Shown piece by piece: positions 8,940 to 17,554 of a DNA stretch of 18,757 nt. The translations under genes were made by a program, and so were the position numbers. The stretch's first letter is position 1. Every line of letters starts with the position of its first letter. The notes under the pieces were generated by a model that saw only the letters and a program-made list of their open reading frames with translations, searched no databases and was not told where the DNA came from. Source of the stretch: Bacteroidota bacterium. Its GTDB lineage: Bacteria; Bacteroidota; Bacteroidia; Chitinophagales; Chitinophagaceae. The stretch spans positions 1 through 18,757 of the forward strand of contig CANHIR010000015.1 of NCBI GenBank assembly GCA_947461015.1, given 5' to 3'.

Positions 8940-10670
8940 ATGAAAATGAACAAATCAAAGCTCCTGGCGCTTTCAATTACTTTGGGGAATTTAGGTATTT
9001 GCTTTTTAAGCAACGCCCAATCTTTTTTAAAGACCCATCCATCCATAAACCCTTATCATTACCAAGTAGTTAAAGAAGCATCCTTTAGCAAGGGTGCGGT
9101 AACCTCTGCACACCCGCTAGCCAGTATGGTTGGGGCTGCGATTATGCAAGAAGGCGGAAATGCATTTGATGCTGCTATTGCAACGCAATTCTCTTTAGCA
9201 GTAGTATTTCCAGGTGCTGGTAACATTGGTGGAGGTGGATTTATGCTTGCAAGAAAAACAAATGGAGAATTAATTGGCATTGATTATAGAGAAGCGGCTC
9301 CTGGAAAAGCAACAAGAGATATGTATTTAGATGAAAATGGGAATCCAATAAAGAGCATGTCACTTGATGGAGCATCCGCTTCTGGTATTCCAGGTAGTGT
9401 TGCAGGCATGATTGCTACTCATGCATATGCAAAACTTTCTTTAGCCGCATTAATTGAGCCTGCTATTGAATTTGCAGAATATGGTTTTGTGATTACCGAA
9501 AGAGAAGCAAAAGGATTGAATGCTGAAAAAGCCAATTTTTTAAAGAACAGTTCCGCTCCAAGTGCCTTTACAAAAAAAGAATGGAAAGCTGGAGATACCT
9601 TATATCAGCCTGAATTAGCGGCCACTTTAAAACGAATTCAGCAAAAAGGATTGGCTGGATTTTATGAAGGAGAAACTGCTGATTATATCGTAAATGAAAT
9701 GAAACACTCAGCAGGCATCATTTCAAAAGAAGATTTAAAAAACTATCGCCCAAAATTTAGAAAGCCTATTGAATTTGATTATAGAGGACACCATGTTATT
9801 AGTTTCGCTCCCCCTTCAAGTGGAGGTATCATTATTGCGCAAATGTTAAAAATGATCCAACCCTATAACGTTGAAAAAATGGGATTAAATACCGAAGCGT
9901 CTGTGAGCCTTATGGTAGAAGCTCAAAGAAGAGCATACGCAGACAGAGCTGAACACATGGGTGATCCCGATTATTGGAAAGTGCCAACCGACACCCTAAT
10001 AAGTGATGGTTATGCAAAAGAACGCATGAAAGATTATCAACCTGGCGTAGTAGGAAGCAGTAAAATTACCAAGGCTGGATTAGTGCATGAAAGTGAGCAA
10101 ACAACTCATTTTAGTGTAATTGATGCGGAGGGCAACATGGTAGCCATTACTACTACCCTAAATGACACATACGGCAATAAAACCATTGTAGCAGGAGCTG
10201 GCTTTTTATTGAATAATGAAATGGACGATTTTAGTGTTAAACCAGGCGTACCCAATATGTATGGTGCTTTGGGTGGTGAGGCAAATTCAATCGTACCTGG
10301 TAAAAGAATGTTAAGTTCAATGACACCCACTTTAGTTACTTTAAATGGGAAACCCTATATAAGCATAGGAACACCTGGTGGCACAACGATCCCTAATCAA
10401 GTTTATGAAGGTTTAGTGAATATCATTGATCACAAAATGAGCTTGAAAGAAGCCATAGATGCTCCTCGTTTTCATCACCAATGGATTCCAGATCAGGTTG
10501 GTGTTGAAACTGACTTCCCAGAAGAAACAATGAATGCATTAAAAGCAAACGGATATACAATCATAAGAAGAGGAAGATTTGGCAGAATGGATGGAGTTCA
10601 AATTCTACAAGATGGCAAAAGAAATGCCGTGGGAGATAAGCGTGGGGACGACAGCGTAGCGGGATATTAA
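8940..10670 (+). CDS. ggt: Gamma-glutamyltransferase (glutathione hydrolase), periplasmic
   Basis: 576-residue N-terminal nucleophile (Ntn) hydrolase that cleaves or transfers the gamma-glutamyl group of glutathione and related amides. An N-terminal signal peptide (~1-26, ending LSNA before Q27) sends it to the periplasm. The family proenzyme is cut autocatalytically before a threonine; here the site is HESEQ/TTHFSV, making T388 the predicted nucleophile and new N-terminus of the small subunit. Other conserved marks are R117 in IDYREAAP (gamma-glutamyl carboxylate binding), PPSSGG (291-296) and MLSSMTP (458-464), whose two serines bind the donor in characterised GGTs. Length and C-terminal GDDSVAGY are normal for the family. 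The Cys in the signal peptide (LGIC) is not a good lipobox. It is transcribed alone, away from the M14/PIG-L cluster, and is followed by a terminator. Confidence 0.94.
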   Translation: MKMNKSKLLALSITLGNLGICFLSNAQSFLKTHPSINPYHYQVVKEASFSKGAVTSAHPLASMVGAAIMQEGGNAFDAAIATQFSLAVVFPGAGNIGGGGFMLARKTNGELIGIDYREAAPGKATRDMYLDENGNPIKSMSLDGASASGIPGSVAGMIATHAYAKLSLAALIEPAIEFAEYGFVITEREAKGLNAEKANFLKNSSAPSAFTKKEWKAGDTLYQPELAATLKRIQQKGLAGFYEGETADYIVNEMKHSAGIISKEDLKNYRPKFRKPIEFDYRGHHVISFAPPSSGGIIIAQMLKMIQPYNVEKMGLNTEASVSLMVEAQRRAYADRAEHMGDPDYWKVPTDTLISDGYAKERMKDYQPGVVGSSKITKAGLVHESEQTTHFSVIDAEGNMVAITTTLNDTYGNKTIVAGAGFLLNNEMDDFSVKPGVPNMYGALGGEANSIVPGKRMLSSMTPTLVTLNGKPYISIGTPGGTTIPNQVYEGLVNIIDHKMSLKEAIDAPRFHHQWIPDQVGVETDFPEETMNALKANGYTIIRRGRFGRMDGVQILQDGKRNAVGDKRGDDSVAGY

Positions 10671-10697
10671 TGAAAAATGTATTTTATCATACTATTT

Positions 10698-10731
10698 ATC
10701 AAAGGCCTCCTAATACGAGGCCTTTGATTTT
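10698..10731 (+). terminator. Hairpin terminator after ggt
   Basis: A perfect 12-bp stem (ATCAAAGGCCTC at 10698-10709 pairing with GAGGCCTTTGAT at 10717-10728) has a 7-base loop and starts 27 bp after the ggt stop codon. Only a short T run follows, so termination may be less than complete, but the stem is strong and well placed. It separates ggt from tamB. Confidence 0.8.
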
Positions 10732-10801
10732 CAATACATTAGACTGCAACTTTATCCCAAATATTCGGTAGCATTTTTGTATTTTTACAAAAACCATTTT
10801 C

Positions 10802-13800
10802 TTGTTTAAAAAGAAGTTTTTCTTACTCAGAATAATACTAGCTACCCTAATTGGTTTAATCTTGTTAGGCTATGTGTTATTATTACTTCCCAGCGTACAA
10901 AATTATTTAGGTCAAATTGTTGCAAAACGAATTTCTAAAGCAATTGGAACTGAAGTAAAAGTTGGAAGAGTGGGTTTCTCCTTATTTGATAAATTAGATG
11001 TTGAAGATGTACTTATCAAAGATCAAAATAAGGATACTCTATTATATGCAAAATCATTTAAACTACGTATTAGTGATTTGTTTTTTTCTTCAAATGACCC
11101 AACCATTAAATATATTGGATTAGAAAAAGCAAAAATATTTTTAACCAGGTCAACTGAAACATGGAACTATCAATTTATAGTAGACTATCTAAATAAAGAT
11201 TCAAAAGCAAATACACCTAGCAAAAATTTTGATTTAAAAAAAATAGACCTTACAAATATTGAAATTATTCAAAATGACAAATGGCTAGGTAAAAAATCGA
11301 GCATTGTGGCCGATAATATCTTGGTTAATATAAAATCTAGTACTGGAGCACAATTATCTATTGATCAAATCACTGTCAACAAGCCTTTCTTTACTTTTCA
11401 AAATACAAATGCAATAAAGTCTAAAATACAATCAGACTCAAATTTGCTAACTACACAGCATGCTGCAAAACTTGAAAACGCTAAAAACATTTCAATTAAT
11501 GAACTTAAGATAATTAATGGGAAAATTTGGATAGAAGATGGCAATGCTGTTCCTTTTGAATTCTTTGACGTTGCGCATATTAGAATGGATGCATTAAATG
11601 CTACCATAAATAACATTTCTAAAGTAAAGGATACCATTAAAGCAAACGTAAGTGCATTGGCATTGAAGGAACGATCAGGACTGGAAATAAAAAAGCTAAC
11701 TACCCTATTTAAATTTACTTCAACAATAATGGAGTTTGATCAATTGAATGTAAAGACCAATAAAAGTAATTTTGGACCTTATTTTGCAATGGAGTTCACA
11801 AATTTTGAGGAGGACTTTAATCATTACCTGAGTAAGGTAAATATGAAAGCAAAATTAAAAGATGTAATCATTCATACAGACGACATAGCCTATTTTGCGC
11901 CAACATTGAAAAATTTACATCAAAAGATTAATATAAGTAGCGAGTTTACAGGAACAGTAGATAATTTTGATGCAAACAATTTAACGGCTCAATACAATAA
12001 ATCATTTGTGAGTGGCAGTTTGTCTATGCAGGATGTCCCTGATATGGGAAATGCACAAATTCATTTTAAAAATGTAACGGCGAAAACAAATTACAAGGAT
12101 TTAAGTACCTGGATTCCAAACTTAAAAAGCATAAAAGAATTCCCATTTGACGCTTTAGGTGAAATGATATTCAAAGGAGATTTTAAAGGAAGTATTTATG
12201 ATTTTGAGACAAAGGGTTCAGTAAGTACAAAAATTGGACTTGCTGAGACAAAAATAAGATTGCAATTTCCAGAAAATAGCGAGCCAAAATATATTGGATC
12301 ATTAAATACCTATCATTTTAATGTAGGAAAGCTTTTGAATATTGAATCACTTGGGGTAGTAAATTTTAAAGGGAAAATAGAAGGCAGTTCTTTTCAAATA
12401 GAAAAAATTAAAACACAAATTGAAGGCAATATAGATTCTATTGAATTTAATAAATATAAATACACCAATATCAATACCAATGGGCTTCTTCAAAAAGGAT
12501 ACTTCAATGGGACATTAAGAATAAAAGATCCTAATATTAATTTCATTAGTAATATTGAATTAGATTTAAATAATAATATCCCAAAATACAATGCAGTTGG
12601 TGACCTATTAAATGCAAACCTTAAACAACTTAATATCACAAATAATGATATTAAGTTAACTGGATTATTGGATATTAATTTTGAAGGTAATAACATTGAC
12701 AATTTCACTGGATTTGCAAAATTTTTTAATGGTAAACTAAAAGGAGAATCGTCAAGTGTAAGTTTTGATTCATTAAAACTAGAATCTAGTACAATAAATG
12801 GGATAAAGAATATTAATTTATCCAGCGATGAGATTCAGGCGAAAATAAAAGGAAAATTTAATATTAAACATTTGCCTTCGAGTGTTCAATATTTTATGCA
12901 AAAGTATTTCCCTACTTATATTTCAGCACCAAAATTAACTCCCGAAAATCAACAATTTAATGTTGCACTAACTACTAACTTTATTGAACCCTACATTAAA
13001 ATATTCAATAAAGACATTGCTGGATTTAATAACATAAATATAGATGGAAGCATAAATACGAGTAAACAAAATATTTCAATAAATGGCAAAATACCATTTG
13101 CTAGTTTTAAATACAAATGGGCCGACTATGCTATCAGTAATGGCATTTTTACTGGGAATGGGAACATAGACTCTTTGCGGTTATCGCTTTCTTCAAGTCA
13201 ATTTAATTTAACTGATAGTTTGTACTTTAAAAACACAACTGTTCAAATTAATACAAGCAAAGATGTTTCTCAATTTACACTAGACGCAGCTAGTGAATCC
13301 GCTATTGAGCAACTAGCCCTTAAAGGAAATATTCAAACATTTAATGACGGACTTTCAATTAACTGGATGCCCTCCTATTTTGTATTGAACCATAAAAGAT
13401 GGGATATTCAAAAATATGGTATCCTTAATTTAAGAGAAAGTAATACAAGTGCAAATAATTTAAAAATAACACAAGGCATTCAGGAGTTTACTATTTCAAA
13501 TTCGGAAAATGAAAAAAATGCATTGCAGCTTGAACTTAAAAATATCATACTAGGCGATTTTACAAAAATCCTATTTACCAATCCAAGGCTAGAGGGAATT
13601 ACGAATGGGAAAGTCCAGTTAAAAAACATTTTACAGGATTTTGAAATGAACGCAAACTTGGCAATCAATCAATTTGCATTTAACGAAGACTCCATTGGTA
13701 AATTAGCATTAAAAACGTCCTACCAATCCTCTAAAAAAATAATTCCTTTTGAATTTACCAGCCCCAATTCAACCTACAACCTATCAGGAAAGGGTGCCTA

Positions 13801-15508
13801 TAATTTAGCTGACAGTTTAAATCCATTGGACGCAACACTTACCCTTTCCCATTCTAAATTTGGGTTGGTACAGCAATTTATTGGAACCGTTTTAACAAAT
13901 TTAGAAGGACGCGCCACGGGTAGTATTCATTTTGCAGGAAGAATTGAAAACCCCTACTTAACGGGTACGGCCAGCCTTGAGCAGGCTTCTTTTGTGGTGG
14001 ATTACACTAAGGTGAAATACAACATAGATGAAGGTGCTAGTATACAGTTTAACAATGAAGGAATTGACTTTGGCAATATCTCTTTAAGTGATGAGATGAA
14101 TAGAAAGGCAACTTTTAAGGGCAAAATTTTAAATCAAGGATTCAAGCACCTTGAATATGATATGGAAATGAGTAGTCCTAAAATTGAACTATTAAATACC
14201 GACGTTCTAGACAACTCAAACTTTTATGGAAAGGCCATTGGGAAAGCCTCTATGACCATTAAAGGGCCGGAAGAAAATATTAAAATGAGCATAAACGCCG
14301 ATGTAAATGATAGCTCCCACATTTACCTGCCCAACACGACTAGTAAAGAAAGTGGTAAATCCGAATTTATCGTATTTAAAAAATATGGCAAGGCAGCAGT
14401 AAAGAATGCCGACATTCCTACCTATAACCTTGTGGTAGATTTGGAGGTAACTGCAAACAATAAAACACAGATTGATGTAATCATGGATGAACTTACTGGT
14501 GAAGTAATTAAAGGTATAGGAAATGGTAGGATAAAAATAAGGGCTGGAAATATTGAACCATTAAGCATAAGAGGTAAGTATAATATTGAATCGGGTAAAT
14601 ATGATTTTAATTTTCAATCATTTATTAAAAAACCATTTGAGTTAATTCCAGAAGCAGGCAATTTTATTGAATGGACAGGGAATCCCTACGAAGCCGATAT
14701 TCATATTGATGCACGATATACCGCTGAGCGTGTGAGTTTAAATGAATTAGTGGGTTCAAATAATTTTAGCAATGCAGTTAAAGGTTATCGAGGCAGCGTA
14801 TATGTAATTGCTGCATTAAGAAATAAATTATCTCAACCAGAAATTAAATTCTCTTTGGCTTTCCCACAAGGAAATCCAATTAGTTCAGACAATGAATTTT
14901 CTCAATTCATTACCCGTTTAGAAAGAGACGATAATGAGATTTTGAAACAAGTCTCCTTCTTAATTGTATTTAATTCATTTGCCCCAGTTGGATTTAATAC
15001 AGGTAACAATAACAACGCATACACTGTAACAGCTATTGGTATTAATACCATCTCGCAAGTGGTTACAAAGCAATTAAATAAATCTATCACCAATATCATA
15101 AATAAAGCAACTGGAGATAAAAGTCTTCGTTTTGACCTAGGCTCTTCGGTATACAATAGTGGTAATTTACTAGACCCAACAGGAGCAGGTATTGCTATCA
15201 ATTCAAATAAAATTGATAGAACAAGGGTGAACTTAAAGTTAGGCCGTAGCTTTTTTAACGATAAAATAATTGTGAATGTAGGAGGCGACTTAGACTTTAA
15301 TGTGCGCAATACCAGCGCCATTCAAAATAGTGATTTTCAATGGCTACCCGATGTAAATATTGAATTTATTATTTCAAAGGATCGAAAATTAAGGGCTATC
15401 GTTTTTAATCGCAACAGTTTAGATATAAATGGCGGAAGTTTAGGAAAAAGGAATAGACAAGGCGTAAGTATATCTTACCGTAAGGATTTTGATGAAATTA
15501 TTTGGTAA
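10802..15508 (+). CDS. tamB: TamB-family translocation/assembly module protein
   Basis: 1568-residue envelope protein. One membrane anchor lies near the N-terminus (residues ~8-30, RIILATLIGLILLGYVLLLL), followed by an AsmA-like start (VQNYLGQIVAKRISKAIGTEVKVGRVGFS). A very long series of short beta-strand repeats would form the hydrophobic groove spanning the periplasm. The C-terminal TamB (DUF490) domain covers ~1100-1568 and includes GRIKIRAGNIEPLSIRGKYN and the conserved FLIVFNSF region. The family transports lipids and/or helps outer-membrane protein assembly with a BamA-like partner; no such partner gene is in this window. The final strand (GVSISYRKDFDEIIW) is typical of Bacteroidota TamB. 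The start is TTG at 10802: an in-frame stop lies at 10769, no ATG or GTG precedes the membrane anchor, and the next methionine codon is far inside. The first two thirds are visibly AT-richer than the flanking genes. Confidence 0.9.
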   Translation: MFKKKFFLLRIILATLIGLILLGYVLLLLPSVQNYLGQIVAKRISKAIGTEVKVGRVGFSLFDKLDVEDVLIKDQNKDTLLYAKSFKLRISDLFFSSNDPTIKYIGLEKAKIFLTRSTETWNYQFIVDYLNKDSKANTPSKNFDLKKIDLTNIEIIQNDKWLGKKSSIVADNILVNIKSSTGAQLSIDQITVNKPFFTFQNTNAIKSKIQSDSNLLTTQHAAKLENAKNISINELKIINGKIWIEDGNAVPFEFFDVAHIRMDALNATINNISKVKDTIKANVSALALKERSGLEIKKLTTLFKFTSTIMEFDQLNVKTNKSNFGPYFAMEFTNFEEDFNHYLSKVNMKAKLKDVIIHTDDIAYFAPTLKNLHQKINISSEFTGTVDNFDANNLTAQYNKSFVSGSLSMQDVPDMGNAQIHFKNVTAKTNYKDLSTWIPNLKSIKEFPFDALGEMIFKGDFKGSIYDFETKGSVSTKIGLAETKIRLQFPENSEPKYIGSLNTYHFNVGKLLNIESLGVVNFKGKIEGSSFQIEKIKTQIEGNIDSIEFNKYKYTNINTNGLLQKGYFNGTLRIKDPNINFISNIELDLNNNIPKYNAVGDLLNANLKQLNITNNDIKLTGLLDINFEGNNIDNFTGFAKFFNGKLKGESSSVSFDSLKLESSTINGIKNINLSSDEIQAKIKGKFNIKHLPSSVQYFMQKYFPTYISAPKLTPENQQFNVALTTNFIEPYIKIFNKDIAGFNNINIDGSINTSKQNISINGKIPFASFKYKWADYAISNGIFTGNGNIDSLRLSLSSSQFNLTDSLYFKNTTVQINTSKDVSQFTLDAASESAIEQLALKGNIQTFNDGLSINWMPSYFVLNHKRWDIQKYGILNLRESNTSANNLKITQGIQEFTISNSENEKNALQLELKNIILGDFTKILFTNPRLEGITNGKVQLKNILQDFEMNANLAINQFAFNEDSIGKLALKTSYQSSKKIIPFEFTSPNSTYNLSGKGAYNLADSLNPLDATLTLSHSKFGLVQQFIGTVLTNLEGRATGSIHFAGRIENPYLTGTASLEQASFVVDYTKVKYNIDEGASIQFNNEGIDFGNISLSDEMNRKATFKGKILNQGFKHLEYDMEMSSPKIELLNTDVLDNSNFYGKAIGKASMTIKGPEENIKMSINADVNDSSHIYLPNTTSKESGKSEFIVFKKYGKAAVKNADIPTYNLVVDLEVTANNKTQIDVIMDELTGEVIKGIGNGRIKIRAGNIEPLSIRGKYNIESGKYDFNFQSFIKKPFELIPEAGNFIEWTGNPYEADIHIDARYTAERVSLNELVGSNNFSNAVKGYRGSVYVIAALRNKLSQPEIKFSLAFPQGNPISSDNEFSQFITRLERDDNEILKQVSFLIVFNSFAPVGFNTGNNNNAYTVTAIGINTISQVVTKQLNKSITNIINKATGDKSLRFDLGSSVYNSGNLLDPTGAGIAINSNKIDRTRVNLKLGRSFFNDKIIVNVGGDLDFNVRNTSAIQNSDFQWLPDVNIEFIISKDRKLRAIVFNRNSLDINGGSLGKRNRQGVSISYRKDFDEIIW

Positions 15509-17078
15509 TCAAAATGGAGGAAGGCATTTTCTTGCAGTTCAATAATCTGTATACATAAAAATTTCTTAGCAATACATCCTTGCTCATAATTGGTATCGTA
15601 TCAGGCTCCGATATTTTTTCGAAATATTCACTATACAATAATTTGGGATCAACAGGCAAATTTGAAGGAACTATATAATAGGCATTATCCCCTATTTTTA
15701 AGCCGGGGGTATCCCGATTAAGCCAAGCAAACTTATGTACATCCTCTAGTTGGCCAATGGCGATAACATTCATTTTAAGCGGCCTAGCTGTGTAAAATAG
15801 TATATGGCCGCCTGGAAACCATTTATGCACCACAATGGGCGCATTTGGCTTCATGATCCCTTTTGACTTGTCTTTTTGAACCATCATTTCAAACCCAATT
15901 GTAAACTGCTCCCAACCCGTTAAATCATTTATTGGATTGTACTCGCCCAGGTTCTCTTTTTTTGTTGAACCAATTTGTTTGGGAAATACATAAATCAATA
16001 ATAAAACACCTAAAATTAATGTAATTAAAAGACCGGTTGCATATTTAAGCAAATTAGGCAATGCATGATGTTTATTTTTCCGATGGAGGTATTCACTCCA
16101 ATACACCCCACTTATCAAAAACAAAGATATGTAGGCAGGGCCTGTCCAATGAGGAAGCGTTGGATTAAACAAGGAAAGTCCCCAAAATGTAAATAATAAA
16201 GGAAGGCTAAGCCATAATAATAATTTTAAACTAACGAAGGAAGTTCCCCCATTTTGAAATGCAAGTTTTAGATGCTTAAAATTAAATAGTGCAATAAAAA
16301 CAGACAAGTATACTAAGGGATTTTGATATATGACTTCCCCCACAATTTGCTGCATAAAACTATCCCATAAAATACCCGTATGCATTACCCTTTTGGAATG
16401 GTATTGGTAGGTAATAAAGTGATTTTGAATATTCCAATATAAAATTGGAAACACACAAATAACGGTTACCAAAATAGATAAATACAAATTTCTTTTTTGC
16501 AGGGTCTTTGTTTGATGAAACAATATAAAAGCACCAAACCCAATCCATAAATACAGGCCATGCACTTTACTTAAGGTTGCTAAACCAATGTATAAACCTA
16601 ATAAAACCCAATCTTTTAAATTAAAACGACCAGGGTTAACAACAAAATTAACCATCCAATAAATACTCAGTGTAAAAAATAACAATTGTGGGCTGTCTGG
16701 CAATACAAATAAACCAGCAATAATGGATGTATAAATAGAAATACTATACATCCATGCAGCAATATACCCTGCTCGTTCGTCTTTTAATAAGCTGCCTGTT
16801 TTAAAAATAGTCCAAGTAGCCAATCCTGCACAAATAATGCTTCCCAAACGCATGGACAAAGTGGAAACCCAAAGTAAGTTTAAACTTGTTAAACGCATCA
16901 TCCAACCCACCATTCCAGGGTGATCAAAATGATTCCAATCTGGTTGAACAGCATACGTGTAATAATACACTTCGTCGTTGCCCAACTCTATAAAAAAAGA
17001 TAAAAATATTTTAAGAACAATAACAATCCCAATTAACCACCAAACTTTTTTCTGATATGGCGCAGCAGATGTTAACAT
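15498..17078 (-). CDS. Polytopic membrane glycosyltransferase, GT39/ArnT-PMT-like
   Basis: 526-residue integral membrane protein with about ten or more hydrophobic helices and a soluble C-terminal portion from ~390. The first periplasmic loop carries the acidic pair D35-E36 in ELGNDEVYYYTY and the HFDHPGMVGW segment (50-59), which match the GT-C fold glycosyltransferases (GT39/ArnT, protein O-mannosyltransferase-like). Such enzymes transfer a sugar from a polyprenyl-phosphate donor to an envelope acceptor on the periplasmic side of the inner membrane. The acceptor (lipid A, protein or other glycan) cannot be inferred. The ATG at 17078 gives a short cytoplasmic tail before the first helix. It lies 16 bp downstream of aroQ, probably cotranscribed, and its 3' end overlaps tamB by 11 bp on the opposite strand. 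Confidence 0.83.
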   Translation of the reverse strand: MLTSAAPYQKKVWWLIGIVIVLKIFLSFFIELGNDEVYYYTYAVQPDWNHFDHPGMVGWMMRLTSLNLLWVSTLSMRLGSIICAGLATWTIFKTGSLLKDERAGYIAAWMYSISIYTSIIAGLFVLPDSPQLLFFTLSIYWMVNFVVNPGRFNLKDWVLLGLYIGLATLSKVHGLYLWIGFGAFILFHQTKTLQKRNLYLSILVTVICVFPILYWNIQNHFITYQYHSKRVMHTGILWDSFMQQIVGEVIYQNPLVYLSVFIALFNFKHLKLAFQNGGTSFVSLKLLLWLSLPLLFTFWGLSLFNPTLPHWTGPAYISLFLISGVYWSEYLHRKNKHHALPNLLKYATGLLITLILGVLLLIYVFPKQIGSTKKENLGEYNPINDLTGWEQFTIGFEMMVQKDKSKGIMKPNAPIVVHKWFPGGHILFYTARPLKMNVIAIGQLEDVHKFAWLNRDTPGLKIGDNAYYIVPSNLPVDPKLLYSEYFEKISEPDTIPIMSKDVLLRNFYVYRLLNCKKMPSSILITK

Positions 17079-17094
17079 CGTAAAATGAAATTAA

Positions 17095-17523
17095 TTATTT
17101 AGCATTGCTTACAAACCATTCTGTAGCCAATGTATATCCTTTTAAACCCAAGCCCACAATACTTCCTACAGCTTTAGCTGTAACATGTGATATTTTTCTA
17201 AAATCCTCTCTTGCGTGTACATTGCTAATATGTACTTCAATCACCGGCACATTAATAGCAGCAATGGCATCGCCAATAGCAATTGAAGTATGCGTATATG
17301 CAGCCGGATTTATTATAATTCCATCTTGTTCAAAACCATATTTTTGAATGGCATCCACCAACTCCCCTTCCACATTGGACTGGAAATAAGTAAAATTAAC
17401 TTGAGGGAAATCTTTTTTTAATTGTGCTAAATAGTCCTCGAAACTTTCATTGCCATATACACCTGGCTCACGCTTTCCTAATAAGTTTAAATTAGGCCCG
17501 TTGATAATGGTAATATTTAGCAT
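17095..17523 (-). CDS. aroQ: Type II 3-dehydroquinate dehydratase
   Basis: 142-residue cytoplasmic enzyme of the shikimate pathway, converting 3-dehydroquinate to 3-dehydroshikimate; type II enzymes form dodecamers. Family motifs are complete: INGPNLNLLGKREPGVYG with the catalytic tyrosine Y23 and the flexible-loop arginine R18, QSNVEGELVD (48-57), INPAAYTHTS (71-80) with substrate-binding N72, and EVHISN (96-101) with catalytic H98, then the conserved R105-E106. Length is normal (140-150). It starts 31 bp after carA and ends 16 bp before the glycosyltransferase gene, consistent with a carA-aroQ-GT39 transcript. Confidence 0.96.
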   Translation of the reverse strand: MLNITIINGPNLNLLGKREPGVYGNESFEDYLAQLKKDFPQVNFTYFQSNVEGELVDAIQKYGFEQDGIIINPAAYTHTSIAIGDAIAAINVPVIEVHISNVHAREDFRKISHVTAKAVGSIVGLGLKGYTLATEWFVSNAK

Positions 17524-17554
17524 AGTAGTTGTTTAAAAGCTTGCGTTTGTATAA

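Noticed and set aside
8998..9005. Possible lipobox cysteine in the ggt signal peptide
   Set aside because: The residue before Cys21 is Ile rather than Gly, Ala or Ser, and a better signal peptidase I site follows (SNA/Q).
10780..10787. TATTTTTA as a -7 promoter box for tamB
   Set aside because: No TTTG occurs at the right distance upstream, and the AT-rich context makes such a match likely by chance.
14902..15321. 139-codon frame on the minus strand inside tamB
   Set aside because: It is antisense to the conserved TamB C-terminal domain, has low-complexity hydrophobic composition, and resembles no family.
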